Origin: Hydrogenophaga sp. SL48
Lineage (GTDB): Bacteria > Pseudomonadota > Gammaproteobacteria > Burkholderiales > Burkholderiaceae_C
Assembly (NCBI RefSeq): GCF_021729865.1
Contig: NZ_CP063400.1
Location: 1,054,001 to 1,118,000 of the forward strand
Reading direction: 5' to 3'
DNA: 64,000 nt
Positions 54,587-63,443 of this stretch are shown piece after piece. Below the pieces are notes generated by a model that worked only from the letters and a program-made list of their open reading frames with translations, searched no databases and was not told the DNA's origin. How positions within the stretch are numbered: position 1 is the stretch's first letter; each line of letters starts with the position of its first letter. The position numbers and the translations under genes were made by a program.

Positions 54587-55529
54587 GCGCGCGCCAGCGG
54601 GCCTGCCGCCCGGAATGGCTGCGGGCATTGCGGCTGGTCTGGGTGCAGGGGCGTTCTGGGGCACGACCTTTGTCGCGCCGCTGGTGGCACCCGGTTTCTC
54701 GTCGGAGGACTACACGGCGGGGCGGTTCATCGCCTGCGGCCTGTTTTCATTGGCGTGGATGCTGTGGCAGACGCTGATGACATCCCCGAAGGCACGCTCC
54801 GGCCTGTGGCCCGATGCGGCGCAGACGGGTGCAGCCCTCGGACTCAGCGTGCTGGGCTACACGGGCTACTACCTGCTGCTGGTCTACGGCATCGCGGACG
54901 CCGGGGCGGCGCTGCCGGCGCTGATCATCGGCACGCTGCCGGTCTGGATGATGCTGCTGGGCAAGCCGGATCACCTGCGCTGGGTGGCGCTCCTGCCTGG
55001 GCTGGTGCTGACCGCGGCCGGCATGGCGCTGATGATGGACGCCACCTCGGACGCAATGGGCGAGACCGGTTCGGGCCATTTGTGGCGAGGCGTGTTGCTC
55101 GCGGTCGGCGCCATGCTCAGCTGGCTGGCTTTCGGCATGCTCAACGCGCGCTGGATCCGCCGCCACCCCGAGGTCAAGTCCACCGCCTGGGCCAACTGGC
55201 TGGGGCTCGCGGCGGGTCTGGGCGGGCTGCTGCTCTGGCTGGGCTGGGGCACCGCCTGGCATGCACTGGTGTCACGGCCTGGCTTCGGCGCTTTTGTGTT
55301 CGTCTGTGCCTTCACTGGCATCGGCTCGGCCTGGATCGCGTCGGTGATGTGGAACGTGGCGAGCCGCCGCCTGAGCACCAGCCTGGCCGGCCAGCTCGTG
55401 GTGAGCGAAACCGTCTTTGCCTTGATTTATGCTTTTGTGTGGAGCGGCGACTGGCCGGCCACCGCTCAGCTGCTGGCGTGTGTGCTGTTCGTGGCCGGCA
55501 TCCTGGCCTCCATCCGTGCACATCGATAG
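54567..55529 (+). CDS. DMT (EamA) family permease
   Basis: A 320-residue membrane protein with ten hydrophobic helices in two EamA halves. GLGAGAFWGTTFVAPLVAPGFSSEDYTAGRFIACG starts the first repeat, and GFGAFVFVCAFTGIGSAWIASVMWNVASRRLSTSLAGQLVVSETVFALIYAF the second (positions ~55278-55440). The start is uncertain: ATG 54567 lies inside the SDR gene and is used here, while ATG 54615 would remove most of a hydrophilic N-terminus. Substrate unknown. It lies between the SDR and thioesterase genes on the same strand. Confidence 0.83.
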   Translation: MTASASERAPAGLPPGMAAGIAAGLGAGAFWGTTFVAPLVAPGFSSEDYTAGRFIACGLFSLAWMLWQTLMTSPKARSGLWPDAAQTGAALGLSVLGYTGYYLLLVYGIADAGAALPALIIGTLPVWMMLLGKPDHLRWVALLPGLVLTAAGMALMMDATSDAMGETGSGHLWRGVLLAVGAMLSWLAFGMLNARWIRRHPEVKSTAWANWLGLAAGLGGLLLWLGWGTAWHALVSRPGFGAFVFVCAFTGIGSAWIASVMWNVASRRLSTSLAGQLVVSETVFALIYAFVWSGDWPATAQLLACVLFVAGILASIRAHR

Positions 55530-55543
55530 AACACCCATACAAG

Positions 55544-55996
55544 ATGAAGCTTGAACTGCCTGACGACAAGACACTGGTGCACTCCATCGTGGTGCCCATC
55601 CGCTGGGGCGACATGGACGCCATGGGCCATGTCAACAACACGATCTACTTCCGTTACATGGAGATCGCCCGGCTGGACTGGTTCTTCGGCATGGGGCTGC
55701 CGGCAGATCCCAAAGGAGAAGGGCCGGTGATCGTCAACGCTTTCTGCAACTTCATCCGGCAACTGGAGTTCCCGGGCGATGTGCTGGTGCGAACCTATGC
55801 GGGGACGATGGGCAAGAGCTCGTTCGACACCTACCACGAGATGTCGCGCGTCGACGACCCGGACACGGTGTGTGCCAATGGCGGTGCGACCATTGTCTGG
55901 GTGGATTTCCCCCGGCAGAAATCGGTGCCCATGTCCGATCAGGCGCGGGCGCTGATCGAGACGGCCGGTGGGCCCCCGAGGCTCACCAAAGGTTGA
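55544..55996 (+). CDS. Acyl-CoA thioesterase, 4HBT hotdog fold
   Basis: A 150-residue hotdog-fold thioesterase. VPIRWGDMDAMGHVNNTIYFRYMEIARLDW is the 4-hydroxybenzoyl-CoA thioesterase-type active site with Asp25 in DMDAMGHVNN. ATIVWVDFPRQKSVPM is the last strand. ATG 55544 lies 14 bases after the permease stop. It would hydrolyse a medium-chain or aryl acyl-CoA. Homologues of the YbgC/FadM type share these blocks. Confidence 0.88.
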   Translation: MKLELPDDKTLVHSIVVPIRWGDMDAMGHVNNTIYFRYMEIARLDWFFGMGLPADPKGEGPVIVNAFCNFIRQLEFPGDVLVRTYAGTMGKSSFDTYHEMSRVDDPDTVCANGGATIVWVDFPRQKSVPMSDQARALIETAGGPPRLTKG

Positions 55997-56028
55997 ACAG
56001 CCGATCCGTTGCAGGGACGCTTGGGGTC

Positions 56029-56622
56029 TTACTTGGCCTTGGGCACACGACCCATCAGGTAGAACTCGGGGTTCGGCATCATCCCGGTGACGTTGGCGAC
56101 CCGGTTGGAGAGGCCGAAGAAGGCGGTGATGGCGGCAATGTCCCAGGCGTCTTCGTCGTCGAAACCGTGTTCGGCCAGTGCGGCGAAATCGGCATCGTCG
56201 ATCTCGTGCGAGGCCAGGCAGACCTTCATCGCAAAGTCGAGCATGGCGCGCTGGCGTGGTGTGATGTCGGCCTTGCGGTGGTTCACCGCCACCTGGTCGG
56301 CCACCAGCGGTTTCTTCTCGTAGATGCGCAGGATCGCGCCGTGCGCGACCACGCAGTACAGGCAGTGGTTGGCCGCGCTGGTGGTGGTGACGATCATTTC
56401 GCGGTCACCCTTGCTCAGACCCGAGCTGCGACCCACCGCCTCCGGTGTCATCAGCGCGTCGTGGTACGCGAAGAACGCGCGCCACTCGGCCGGGCGGCGC
56501 GCCAGCCCCAGGAACACGTTGGGCACGAAGCCTGCTTTCTCCTGCACCTCAAGGATCTTGGCTTTGAGGTCATCGGGCAGGCTGTTCAGATCGGGCAGGG
56601 GATAGCGGGGTTTGGCGCTCAT
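56029..56622 (-). CDS. Peroxidase-related AhpD-fold enzyme
   Basis: A 197-residue carboxymuconolactone decarboxylase-family (AhpD-like) protein. SAANHCLYCVVAHGAILRIYEKKPL contains the Cys-x-x-Cys-x-x-x-His redox motif of alkylhydroperoxidase D-like enzymes. The N-terminal extension GFVPNVFLGLARRPAEWRAFFAYHDALM and the C-terminal GLSNRVANVTGMMPNPEFYLMGR are typical of the uncharacterised peroxidase-related subgroup. It is convergent with the thioesterase and divergent from a pcaC-like gene. Role is probably peroxide or aldehyde handling. Confidence 0.88.
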   Translation of the reverse strand: MSAKPRYPLPDLNSLPDDLKAKILEVQEKAGFVPNVFLGLARRPAEWRAFFAYHDALMTPEAVGRSSGLSKGDREMIVTTTSAANHCLYCVVAHGAILRIYEKKPLVADQVAVNHRKADITPRQRAMLDFAMKVCLASHEIDDADFAALAEHGFDDEDAWDIAAITAFFGLSNRVANVTGMMPNPEFYLMGRVPKAK

Positions 56623-56701
56623 GGGGGTCTCCGTTCAGGTTCGTGGAATCTCGCCAGCTTATCCTCGGCCCTTGATCCGAATCTGACACATGGAGCACAG
56701 C

Positions 56702-57079
56702 ATGCAGGACGAGCAATACCAGAAAGGCCTGGCCACCCGCCGCGAAGTGATGGGCGATCCGTTCGTGGACCGCGCACTGGCCGGCGCCACCCCCTTCACC
56801 CAGCCCATCCAGGACCACATTTCCCGCGCCGCCTGGGGCGACGTGTGGCAGCGGCCCGGGCTGGACCGCAAGACCCGCAGCCTGGTCACCGTGGCCATGC
56901 TCACCGCGCTGGGCAAGCAGCACGAGCTCAAGGGCCACGTGCGCGGCGCGCTCAACAACGGCGCCACGGTCGAGGAGATCCAGGAGGTGCTGCTGCACGC
57001 GGCCATCTACTGCGGCATCCCCACCTCGGTGGAGGCCTTTCGCACCGCGGCCGAGGTGGTGGAACCGCCCGCCGCCTGA
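56702..57079 (+). CDS. pcaC: 4-carboxymuconolactone decarboxylase
   Basis: A 125-residue enzyme of the protocatechuate branch: it decarboxylates 4-carboxymuconolactone to 3-oxoadipate enol-lactone. MQDEQYQKGLATRREVMGDPFVDRAL, DHISRAAWGDVWQRPGLDRKTRSLVTVAMLTALG and LHAAIYCGIPTSVEAFRTA are PcaC blocks; it lacks the Cys-x-x-Cys of AhpD. ATG 56702 is preferred (GGAG six bases upstream) over ATG 56690. It is far from pcaIJ (55 kb apart in this window), so the pathway genes are scattered or this is a paralogue. Confidence 0.83.
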   Translation: MQDEQYQKGLATRREVMGDPFVDRALAGATPFTQPIQDHISRAAWGDVWQRPGLDRKTRSLVTVAMLTALGKQHELKGHVRGALNNGATVEEIQEVLLHAAIYCGIPTSVEAFRTAAEVVEPPAA

Positions 57080-57107
57080 TCTGTTTTTTCTTTGAATGGA
57101 GTTCACC

Positions 57108-58088
57108 ATGACCACGTTTCGCCGTTCCTTTTTGACGCGCTCCCTGCGCGCCGCGCTTGCTCTGGGCGCAGTCGCCAGCATGGGCCTGGCCCAGGCACAG
57201 ACCACCACCCGGCTGATGGTGGGTTTCCCCGCCGGTGGCGGCACCGACGCCATCGCCCGCATCCTGGCCGAGCGCCTGCAGGCCGAGCTGGGCGCGCCGA
57301 TGGTGGTCGAGAACAAGGCCGGGGCTGGTGGTCAGCTGGCGGCACAGGCCCTCAAGGCCGCCCCTGCCGACGGCCACACCTTGTTTCTGAGCCATGACCA
57401 CAGCGTCTCGATCCTGCCGCTGACCATGAAGAACCCAGGTTTCGATCCCGTCAGGGACTTTGTGCCGGTGGCCGGGTTCGCCACCTTCGTGAACGCGGTG
57501 GCGTTGTCGGGCGGCACGCCTGCGCGCGACTTCAAGGCCTGGATCGACAGCGTGAGAAGCGCCGGCGGGAAATCCGCCATGGGCATCCCGGCACCCGCTT
57601 CCACGCCGCAGTTCGCGGTGCAGGTGATCGGCAAGCAGTTCGGCCTGGACCTGGTGGCCGCGCCCTACCGGGGCAGCGCGCCCATGATGGCGGACATGCT
57701 GGGCAACACCATTCCCGCGGGCGTGGGTTCTGTGCCCGACTTCATCGAAAACCACAAGGCCGGCAAACTGCGGGTGGCCGCCGTGATGGGCACGCAGCGC
57801 CAGGCGTCGCTGCCCGAGGTGCCGACCTTCACCGAGGTCGGCATCAAGGGCTTCGAAGAGGTGCCGTACTACGGCATCTTCGCGCCCGCCGGCACACCCA
57901 AGGCCACGCTGGACAAGCTGGCGGCGGCGGTCCAGAAAGTGATCGCCCTGCCAGACGTGAAAGACAAGCTGACCGCCATGGGCCTGACCGTGGGTTTCAT
58001 GAGCGGCGCCGAACTCGGCAAGCGCGAGATCGCCTACCGCGAAGTCTGGGCAAAGATCATCAAAGACAGCGGCTACCAGCCACAGTGA
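57108..58088 (+). CDS. Bug family tripartite tricarboxylate transporter substrate-binding protein
   Basis: A 326-residue periplasmic receptor with signal peptide (RRSFLTRSLRAALALGAVASMGLAQAQ). LMVGFPAGGGTDAIARILAERLQAELGAPMVVENKAGAGGQLAAQALKAAPADGHTL (starting near 57216), VAAPYRGSAPMMADMLGNTIPAGVGS and VPTFTEVGIKGFEEVPYYGIFAPAGTP are Bug blocks. GGAG (57099-57102) precedes ATG 57108. It is 28 bases after pcaC, so it may bind an aromatic acid or a lactone intermediate of that pathway. No transporter membrane genes adjoin it. Confidence 0.88.
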   Translation: MTTFRRSFLTRSLRAALALGAVASMGLAQAQTTTRLMVGFPAGGGTDAIARILAERLQAELGAPMVVENKAGAGGQLAAQALKAAPADGHTLFLSHDHSVSILPLTMKNPGFDPVRDFVPVAGFATFVNAVALSGGTPARDFKAWIDSVRSAGGKSAMGIPAPASTPQFAVQVIGKQFGLDLVAAPYRGSAPMMADMLGNTIPAGVGSVPDFIENHKAGKLRVAAVMGTQRQASLPEVPTFTEVGIKGFEEVPYYGIFAPAGTPKATLDKLAAAVQKVIALPDVKDKLTAMGLTVGFMSGAELGKREIAYREVWAKIIKDSGYQPQ

Positions 58089-58149
58089 GGCGGCTTAGCC
58101 GAGAGCTCCGCCGGGTGGCCTTGCCGGAGTGCTGTGTCCAAACCCAGAA

Positions 58150-58221
58150 CGCGGCGGAACCGGCTTTGCCGGGCTGCACCGCGTTGCCCCCTGTAGGGGG
58201 TCGCGCGCAGCGCGGCGGGGG
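58150..58221 (-). repeat. Dispersed composite hairpin repeat, copy 5
   Basis: Abuts the TAA of the PAS-LuxR gene (58222-58224). Sense reading: CCCCCGCCGCGCTGCGCGCG, CCCCCTACAGGGGGC, then GCAGCCCGGCAAAGCCGGTTC. It fills most of the gap to the convergent Bug gene. Confidence 0.8.
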
Positions 58222-58809
58222 TTAGCTCAACAAGCGGTGCACCAGATCCGGCGTGCTGTGCGCCTGGTATTTGCGCATCAGCCGCGCGCGGTAGATTTCC
58301 ACCGTGCGGTGGCTGATGCCCAGCAACTTGCCGATCTCCTTGCTGGTCAGGCCGTCCATCAGCAAGGCGGCCACCTCGCGCTCGCGCCCTGTCAGTTCGG
58401 CCTTGACGGCCCGGCGTGAACTCAGGTCCTCAAAACTCCAGATGCCGGCCTCGTGCGGCGCCTCACGGCGCAGCGCGCGCCCGGTCACGTGGCACCAGAA
58501 GGTCTCGCCCTTGAAGCGGCCGTCCATGCGCTTCATGATGCGGTCGTCGGCGTAGGTGCCGCTGCGCCCGAGGATGGGTTCGATGCGCGCGCCGGTGCGC
58601 TCGTACTCGTCGGCACTCGGATACAGCACCTGAAAACTCTGGCCCACCAGCTGATCGCGCGCGGCGCCAAACATCTCGCACAGGGCCTGGTTGCAGTCCA
58701 CCATCGTGCGCTGGCGTGAGAGCGCCAGCCCGATGGGGGCCAGGTCGAAGGCGAGGCGATAGTCGATGCCGCTGACGCTGTCCATCGGGTCGGTGTTCGG
58801 GTTAGCCAT
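58222..58809 (-). CDS. PAS domain-LuxR family regulator
   Basis: A 195-residue regulator. Residues ~18-130 form a PAS domain (FDLAPIGLALSRQRTMVDCNQALCEMFGAARDQLVGQSFQVLYPS...). Residues 138-195 carry the LuxR-type helix-turn-helix: TGREREVAALLMDGLTSKEIGKLLGISHRTVEIYRARLMRKY. There is no receiver domain. PAS-LuxR proteins of this shape regulate acetate, acetoacetate or CoA-transferase genes in several bacteria. It is divergent from the scoAB pair across a 71-base gap with a perfect inverted repeat, so it most likely controls scoAB and itself. Confidence 0.9.
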   Translation of the reverse strand: MANPNTDPMDSVSGIDYRLAFDLAPIGLALSRQRTMVDCNQALCEMFGAARDQLVGQSFQVLYPSADEYERTGARIEPILGRSGTYADDRIMKRMDGRFKGETFWCHVTGRALRREAPHEAGIWSFEDLSSRRAVKAELTGREREVAALLMDGLTSKEIGKLLGISHRTVEIYRARLMRKYQAHSTPDLVHRLLS

Positions 58810-58817
58810 TAGGTCAA

Positions 58818-58839
58818 ACTACGTATGCTGTTACGTAGT
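58818..58839. promoter_or_regulatory. Perfect inverted repeat between PAS-LuxR gene and scoA
   Basis: ACTACGTA (58818-58825) and TACGTAGT (58832-58839) are exact inverted repeats separated by six bases, in the 71-base divergent gap. Both arms contain the palindrome TACGTA. The position suits an operator serving both promoters. TAGTAT (58836-58841) could be the scoA -10 element. Confidence 0.7.
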
Positions 58840-58880
58840 ATCGTAGCGCCCATCCCTGTTCAACCACTGGAGCAACCGAC

Positions 58881-59582
58881 GTGAACAAGATTTACCCGAG
58901 CGCAGCCGAGGCCCTCAAGGGCGTGGTGGCCGACGGCCAGCTCATCGCCGTGGGCGGTTTTGGCCTGTGTGGCATCCCCGAAGCGCTGATCGACGCGCTG
59001 CGCGATTCCGGCGTCAAGAACCTGACCGCCATCTCCAACAACGCCGGCGTGGACGACTTCGGTCTGGGCAAGCTGCTGCAGACGCGCCAGATCAAGAAAA
59101 TGATCTCGTCCTACGTGGGCGAAAACAAGGAGTTCGAGCGCCAGTACCTGGCCGGTGAACTCGAACTTGAATTCACGCCCCAGGGCACGCTGGCCGAGAA
59201 GCTGCGCGCCGGCGGGGCCGGCATCCCGGCCTTCTTCACCAAGACCGGTGTCGGCACCCTGGTGGCCGAAGGCAAGGAACTGCGCGAGTTCGACGGCGAG
59301 ACCTACGTGATGGAGCGCTCGCTGCTGCCCGAGGTGTCGCTGGTGAAGGCCGACGTGGCCGACATGTCCGGCAACCTGCGCTTCAACATGACAGCACGCA
59401 ACTTCAACCCCGCGGCCGCCACCGCCGGCAAGATCTGCATCGTCGAGGTGGAGCGCATCGTGGCCACCGGCGAGATCGCCCCGGACGACGTGCACCTGCC
59501 CGGCATCTACGTGCACCGCATCGTGCTCAACGCCAGCCCGGAAAAGCGCATCGAGAAGCGCACCACCCGCGACCGCAAATAA
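58881..59582 (+). CDS. scoA: 3-oxoacid (succinyl-CoA:acetoacetate) CoA-transferase subunit A
   Basis: A 233-residue alpha subunit that exchanges CoA between succinyl-CoA and acetoacetate, enabling ketone-body or polyhydroxybutyrate-derived acetoacetate use. [20 protein letters not shown] is the CoA loop. [51 protein letters not shown] is the mammalian-SCOT-like block (starting near 59110). [16 protein letters not shown] differs from PcaI. The start is GTG 58881, eight bases after GGAG. It is followed at 10 bases by scoB. Confidence 0.92.
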   Translation: MNKIYPSAAEALKGVVADGQLIAVGGFGLCGIPEALIDALRDSGVKNLTAISNNAGVDDFGLGKLLQTRQIKKMISSYVGENKEFERQYLAGELELEFTPQGTLAEKLRAGGAGIPAFFTKTGVGTLVAEGKELREFDGETYVMERSLLPEVSLVKADVADMSGNLRFNMTARNFNPAAATAGKICIVEVERIVATGEIAPDDVHLPGIYVHRIVLNASPEKRIEKRTTRDRK

Positions 59583-59592
59583 GGAGAACACC

Positions 59593-60231
59593 ATGCCTTG
59601 GACCCAAGACCAGATGGCCGCGCGCGCGGCGCAGGAACTGCAGGACGGTTTTTACGTGAACCTCGGCATCGGCATCCCGACGCTGGTGGCCAACCACGTG
59701 CCCGACCACGTGGAGGTGTGGCTGCAGAGCGAGAACGGCATGTTGGGCATCGGCCCCTTCCCCTACGAAGACGAGGTGGACCCGGACCTGATCAACGCCG
59801 GCAAGCAGACCGTGACCACCATGAAGGGCTCGGCCATCTTCGGCAGCGACCAGTCGTTCGCCATGATCCGCGGCGGCAAGATCAACCTGTCCATCCTGGG
59901 CGCCATGCAGGTGACGGCCGAGGGTGACCTGGCCAACTGGATGATCCCCGGCAAGATGGTCAAGGGCATGGGCGGCGCCATGGACCTGGTGGCCGGCGTC
60001 AAGCGCGTGATCGTGCTGATGGAACACGTGGCCAAGAAGAAAGACGGCACCGAAGACCTGAAGATCCTGCCGAAGTGCACCTTGCCACTCACGGGCAAGG
60101 GCGTGGTGAACCGCATCATCACCGACCTGGCCGTGATGGACGTGACGCCCGAAGGCCTGAAGGTGGTGGAGATGGCGCCCGATGTGACGCTGGAGCTGCT
60201 GCAGTCCAAGACCGGTGTGACCCTGATCTGA
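59593..60231 (+). CDS. scoB: 3-oxoacid CoA-transferase subunit B
   Basis: A 212-residue beta subunit. The catalytic glutamate is Glu47 in [34 protein letters not shown] and [34 protein letters not shown] are the SCOT-type blocks, clearly different from PcaJ of this window (FHHADSF; WHTGSA). AAGGAGAACACC precedes ATG 59593. A perfect bidirectional terminator follows. Confidence 0.93.
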   Translation: MPWTQDQMAARAAQELQDGFYVNLGIGIPTLVANHVPDHVEVWLQSENGMLGIGPFPYEDEVDPDLINAGKQTVTTMKGSAIFGSDQSFAMIRGGKINLSILGAMQVTAEGDLANWMIPGKMVKGMGGAMDLVAGVKRVIVLMEHVAKKKDGTEDLKILPKCTLPLTGKGVVNRIITDLAVMDVTPEGLKVVEMAPDVTLELLQSKTGVTLI

Positions 60232-60271
60232 CGCGGGCAGGCCGCGGTGCCTGGCGACCGATCCGCATGGA

Positions 60272-60293
60272 AAAAGGCCCCGAGGGGCCTTTT
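60272..60293. terminator. Bidirectional intrinsic terminator between scoB and tRNA-Gly
   Basis: AAAAGGCCCC (60272-60281) pairs perfectly with GGGGCCTTTT (60284-60293) around a two-base gap; the loop will open to four or more bases. A- and T-runs on both sides make it active in both directions, ending scoAB on the plus strand and the tRNA on the minus strand. Confidence 0.9.
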
Positions 60294-60299
60294 GAAATC

Positions 60300-60373
60300 T
60301 GGAGCGGGTGAAGGGAATCGAACCCTCGTATGAAGCTTGGGAAGCTGCCGTTCTGCCATTGAACTACACCCGC
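60300..60373 (-). tRNA. tRNA-Gly (anticodon CCC)
   Basis: The minus strand reads GCGGGTGTAGTTCAATGG..., with acceptor stem GCGGGTG/CACCCGC, D-loop AATGG, anticodon loop TTCCCAA (anticodon CCC), T-arm GAGGG-TTCGATT-CCCTT and encoded CCA end. It is 74 bases including CCA and closely resembles E. coli glyU. It reads the codon GGG. Confidence 0.97.
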
Positions 60374-60386
60374 GAAGCCGCGTAGT

Positions 60387-61865
60387 TTACTTGAGGATGT
60401 CGCCCAGGCAGAGGTACTTGATTTCGACGTAGTCGTCCATGCCATGGTGTGAGCCTTCGCGGCCCAGTCCCGACTGCTTCACGCCGCCAAACGGCACGTG
60501 TTCGGTGGCCAGGATGCCGACGTTGATGCCGACCATGCCGTACTCCAGCGCTTCGGCCACGCGGTAGATGCGGCCGATGTCGCGGCTGTAGAAGTAGCTG
60601 GCCAGACCGAACTCGGTGTTGTTGGCCGCGTCGATGGCTTCCTGCTCGGTGGTGAACTTGAACACCGGGGCGAAGGGGCCGAAGGTTTCTTCCTTGGCGC
60701 ACAGCATGTCGGCGGTCGCATCAGCGACCACGGTGGGTTCGAAGAACTGGCCGTCCAGGCGGTTGCCGCCGACCAACACCCGGCCGCCTTTGGCGCGGGC
60801 GTCGTCCACGTGGCGCTGCACCTTGACCAGTGCGGCTTCTTCGATCAGCGGGCCCTGGTTCACGCCGTCTTCAAAGCCGTTGCCGACCTTGGCGGTCTTC
60901 ACCCTGGCGGCGAACTTGGTGACGAACTCGTCGTACACACCTTCCTGCACGTAGAAGCGGTTGGAACAGACGCAGGTCTGGCCGGCGTTGCGGTACTTGC
61001 TGGCGAACGCGCCTTCGACCGCCGAGTCGATGTCGGCGTCGTTGAACACGATGAAGGGCGCGTTGCCGCCGAGTTCCAGCGACATCTTTTTCACCGTGGG
61101 CGCGCTCTGCGCCATCAGGATGCGGCCCACTTCGGTGGAGCCCGTGAAGCTGATGTGGCGCACCACATCGGAGGCGCACAGCACCTTGCCCACCGCGATG
61201 GAGTTCTGGTCATCGGCCGTGATCATGTTGAGCACACCGGCCGGGATGCCGGCGCGGATCGCCAGCTCGGCCGCGGCCAGCGCGGTCAGCGGCGTGAGTT
61301 CGGCGGGCTTGATGATGACGGGGCAGCCGGCGGCCAGCGCGGGCGCCACCTTGCGCGTGATCATGGCCAGCGGGAAGTTCCAGGGCGTGATGGCTGCGCA
61401 GACGCCGATGGGCTGCTTGAGCACCATCAGGCGGCGGTTGTTGTCGAACTGCGGCAGGGTCTCGCCGTTGACGCGTTTGGCCTCTTCGGCGAACCATTCG
61501 ACGAAGCTGGCGCCGTAGGCCACTTCGCCCTTGGCTTCGGGCAGGGGCTTGCCCTGCTCGGCCGTCATGATGCGGCCGAGGTCGTCCTGGTTGGCCATGA
61601 GCAGGTCGTACCACTTGCGCAGGACGATGCTGCGCTCCTTGGCGGTCTTGCCCTTCCAGCCGGCCCAGGCGGCGTTGGCGGCGGCGATGGCGGCTTCGGC
61701 GTCGGCGGGGCCGAGGTTGGCCACATCGGCCAGCTTCAGGCCGGTGGCCGGGTCGAGCACGTCAAAACGGCTGGCGCCTTTGACCCACTCGCCGTTGATC
61801 AGCGCGTCGGTCTTGAGCAGGGTCGGGTCCTTGAGCAGGGCCAGGGGGGAAGTCTTCATGTCCAT
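60387..61865 (-). CDS. gabD: NAD(P)-dependent succinate-semialdehyde dehydrogenase
   Basis: A 492-residue aldehyde dehydrogenase that oxidises succinate semialdehyde, the last step of GABA and putrescine breakdown. AITPWNFPLAMITRKVAPALAAGCPVIIKPAELTPL is the cofactor block (near residues 159-194), MSLELGGNAP gives Glu264 and NAGQTCVCSNRF gives the catalytic Cys298. The neighbouring Cys300 forms the regulatory CxC pair seen in GabD proteins. AAGGAG precedes ATG 61865. It follows a polyamine-type binding protein gene on the same strand, which supports a role in polyamine catabolism. Confidence 0.95.
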   Translation of the reverse strand: MDMKTSPLALLKDPTLLKTDALINGEWVKGASRFDVLDPATGLKLADVANLGPADAEAAIAAANAAWAGWKGKTAKERSIVLRKWYDLLMANQDDLGRIMTAEQGKPLPEAKGEVAYGASFVEWFAEEAKRVNGETLPQFDNNRRLMVLKQPIGVCAAITPWNFPLAMITRKVAPALAAGCPVIIKPAELTPLTALAAAELAIRAGIPAGVLNMITADDQNSIAVGKVLCASDVVRHISFTGSTEVGRILMAQSAPTVKKMSLELGGNAPFIVFNDADIDSAVEGAFASKYRNAGQTCVCSNRFYVQEGVYDEFVTKFAARVKTAKVGNGFEDGVNQGPLIEEAALVKVQRHVDDARAKGGRVLVGGNRLDGQFFEPTVVADATADMLCAKEETFGPFAPVFKFTTEQEAIDAANNTEFGLASYFYSRDIGRIYRVAEALEYGMVGINVGILATEHVPFGGVKQSGLGREGSHHGMDDYVEIKYLCLGDILK

Positions 61866-61968
61866 GCGGTCTCCTTGAATGGGTTGGGAGGGATTTTATT
61901 TAACTTGTTAAACAGCTGCGGCCGGAGGGTGATGTGGCCCCCCCCGGTTTCGTGGGTCCGGATCGGAT

Positions 61969-63051
61969 TCACTTCAACAGCTCGGTCAGCTTCTTGTCGA
62001 TCTGCGCACCGTTGGTCACCCAGTACGACGGGCTGAAGGCCAGCGAGCGGCGCAGGTTGCCGGGGGCCGAGGGCAGGTCGCTGGGCGCCATCGACAGGTC
62101 GATCAGGTGCTTGTCGTCGGGCACGCGCTTGCGCCCGGTGTCGTAAGCGAGGATCGCGTTGTAGTTGGTCGGGCCGTAGGTGATCTCGCGCGAGAAAGCC
62201 AGCTGCGCCGGGTCCGACGTCGCGAAGTTCACGAAGGCGCGCGCCCGGTCGGCGCGGGGTGAGCCCTTGACGATAGCCCAGTAATCGAGGTCGTAGATCG
62301 CGTCGTTCCACGCGATGGTCAGGCCATCGGCACCGTCGGCCACGGCGGCCGAGATGCGCCCGTTGTAGGCCGTGCTCATGACCCATTCGCCGCCGGCCAG
62401 CGCCTTGGGCGGTTGCGAGCCCGACTCCCACCAGACGATGTGGGGCTTGAGCTGCTGCAACTTGTTGAGCGCACGCTGCAGGCCGGCCTCGGTGCCCAGC
62501 GTGGCGTAGACGTCGCGGCGGTGCACGCCGTCGGCCATCAGTGCGAATTCGAGGTTGTACCGGGCACCCTTGCGCATGCCGCGCTTGCCCGGAAACTTCT
62601 TGATGTCCCAGAAATCGGCCCAGCCGGTCGGTGCGGTTTTGAGTGTCGCGCTGTTGTAGGCCAGCACGGTCGACCAGACGAAAGCGCCGACACCGCAGGA
62701 CTGAACGCTGCCGGGCATGAGCATCGACGCGTTCTTGACCTGGGCCTTGTCGAAGGGCTCGAACAGACCTTCCTTGCAGCCCACGGTCAGTTCCGACGAT
62801 TCCACCTCGACCACGTCCCAGGTGGGCTTGTTGGCCTGCACCATCTTGCGCACCGCGCCGAGGTCGCCGTCGTACTCGACGCCCTGGGCGGCCGAGTTCG
62901 ATTCGCGGGAGAAAGGCTTGAGGAACGCGATCTCCTGGGCCTTGCCGTTGGCACCGCCGAAATTGGCGACCACCAGCGGCTGGGTCTGGGCCGAGACCAT
63001 GGCCGGGAGCGCCATGGTCAGGAAGAGGAGGTGTCTGGAGATCATGTGCAT
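61969..63051 (-). CDS. ABC-type periplasmic binding protein, spermidine/putrescine-like (PotD family)
   Basis: A 360-residue binding protein with a signal peptide (ISRHLLFLTMALPAMVSAQ). LVVANFGGANGKAQEIAFLKPFSRESN, WDVVEVESSELTVGCKEGLFEPF, GVGAFVWSTVLAYNS, WADFWDIKKFPGKRGMRKG and WESGSQPPKALAGGEWVMSTAYNGR are PotD/extracellular solute-binding family 1-type blocks. ATG 63051 or 63045 could be the start. No permease or ATPase genes lie nearby. The context with agmatinase and succinate-semialdehyde dehydrogenase suggests agmatine or putrescine as ligand. Confidence 0.85.
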   Translation of the reverse strand: MHMISRHLLFLTMALPAMVSAQTQPLVVANFGGANGKAQEIAFLKPFSRESNSAAQGVEYDGDLGAVRKMVQANKPTWDVVEVESSELTVGCKEGLFEPFDKAQVKNASMLMPGSVQSCGVGAFVWSTVLAYNSATLKTAPTGWADFWDIKKFPGKRGMRKGARYNLEFALMADGVHRRDVYATLGTEAGLQRALNKLQQLKPHIVWWESGSQPPKALAGGEWVMSTAYNGRISAAVADGADGLTIAWNDAIYDLDYWAIVKGSPRADRARAFVNFATSDPAQLAFSREITYGPTNYNAILAYDTGRKRVPDDKHLIDLSMAPSDLPSAPGNLRRSLAFSPSYWVTNGAQIDKKLTELLK

Positions 63052-63132
63052 GGCGTCAGCGGCGGGGCGGACCACGGGGCGGTCTTCATGCCCTCGGTCT
63101 TTGGGGTGTCTGTGGTGAAAGGGCGAGCGCGT

Positions 63133-63417
63133 TCAGCGCATTTCAATTTCCACGAACACGACGTCGTGTCCGGTGGGGTTGATGACGTTGTGCTCCACGC
63201 CCACGTTCCGGGTGTACGACTGGCCCGGCGTCAGCGGTGCCGTGCGGTTGCCTTCCGGGGTTTCCAGCAGCAGCTCGCCGCCGGTCATGGGCACGACCAC
63301 GTAGTCGTGTGCGTGGCGGTGCCAGCCGGTTTCTGCGCCCGGGGCAAAACGCCACTCGGTGACGATCACGCGTTCGTTGGAGATCTGCACGGTGGGGACG
63401 GCTTGGGGGCGGCTCAT
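63133..63417 (-). CDS. Small cupin domain protein
   Basis: A 94-residue single-domain cupin. RFAPGAETGWHRHAHDYVVVPMTGGELLLETPEGN is cupin motif 1 (His-x-His and the following glycine region), and GQSYTRNVGVEHNVINPTGHDVVFVEIE is motif 2 with the last His. ATG 63417 lies 26 bases after the stop of the agmatinase-like gene. Metal ligands are intact. Cupins of this sort often accompany polyamine or amino acid catabolic genes. No reaction can be assigned. Confidence 0.85.
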   Translation of the reverse strand: MSRPQAVPTVQISNERVIVTEWRFAPGAETGWHRHAHDYVVVPMTGGELLLETPEGNRTAPLTPGQSYTRNVGVEHNVINPTGHDVVFVEIEMR

Positions 63418-63443
63418 GGGGGGGCTCCTTGTCACAACGGGGG

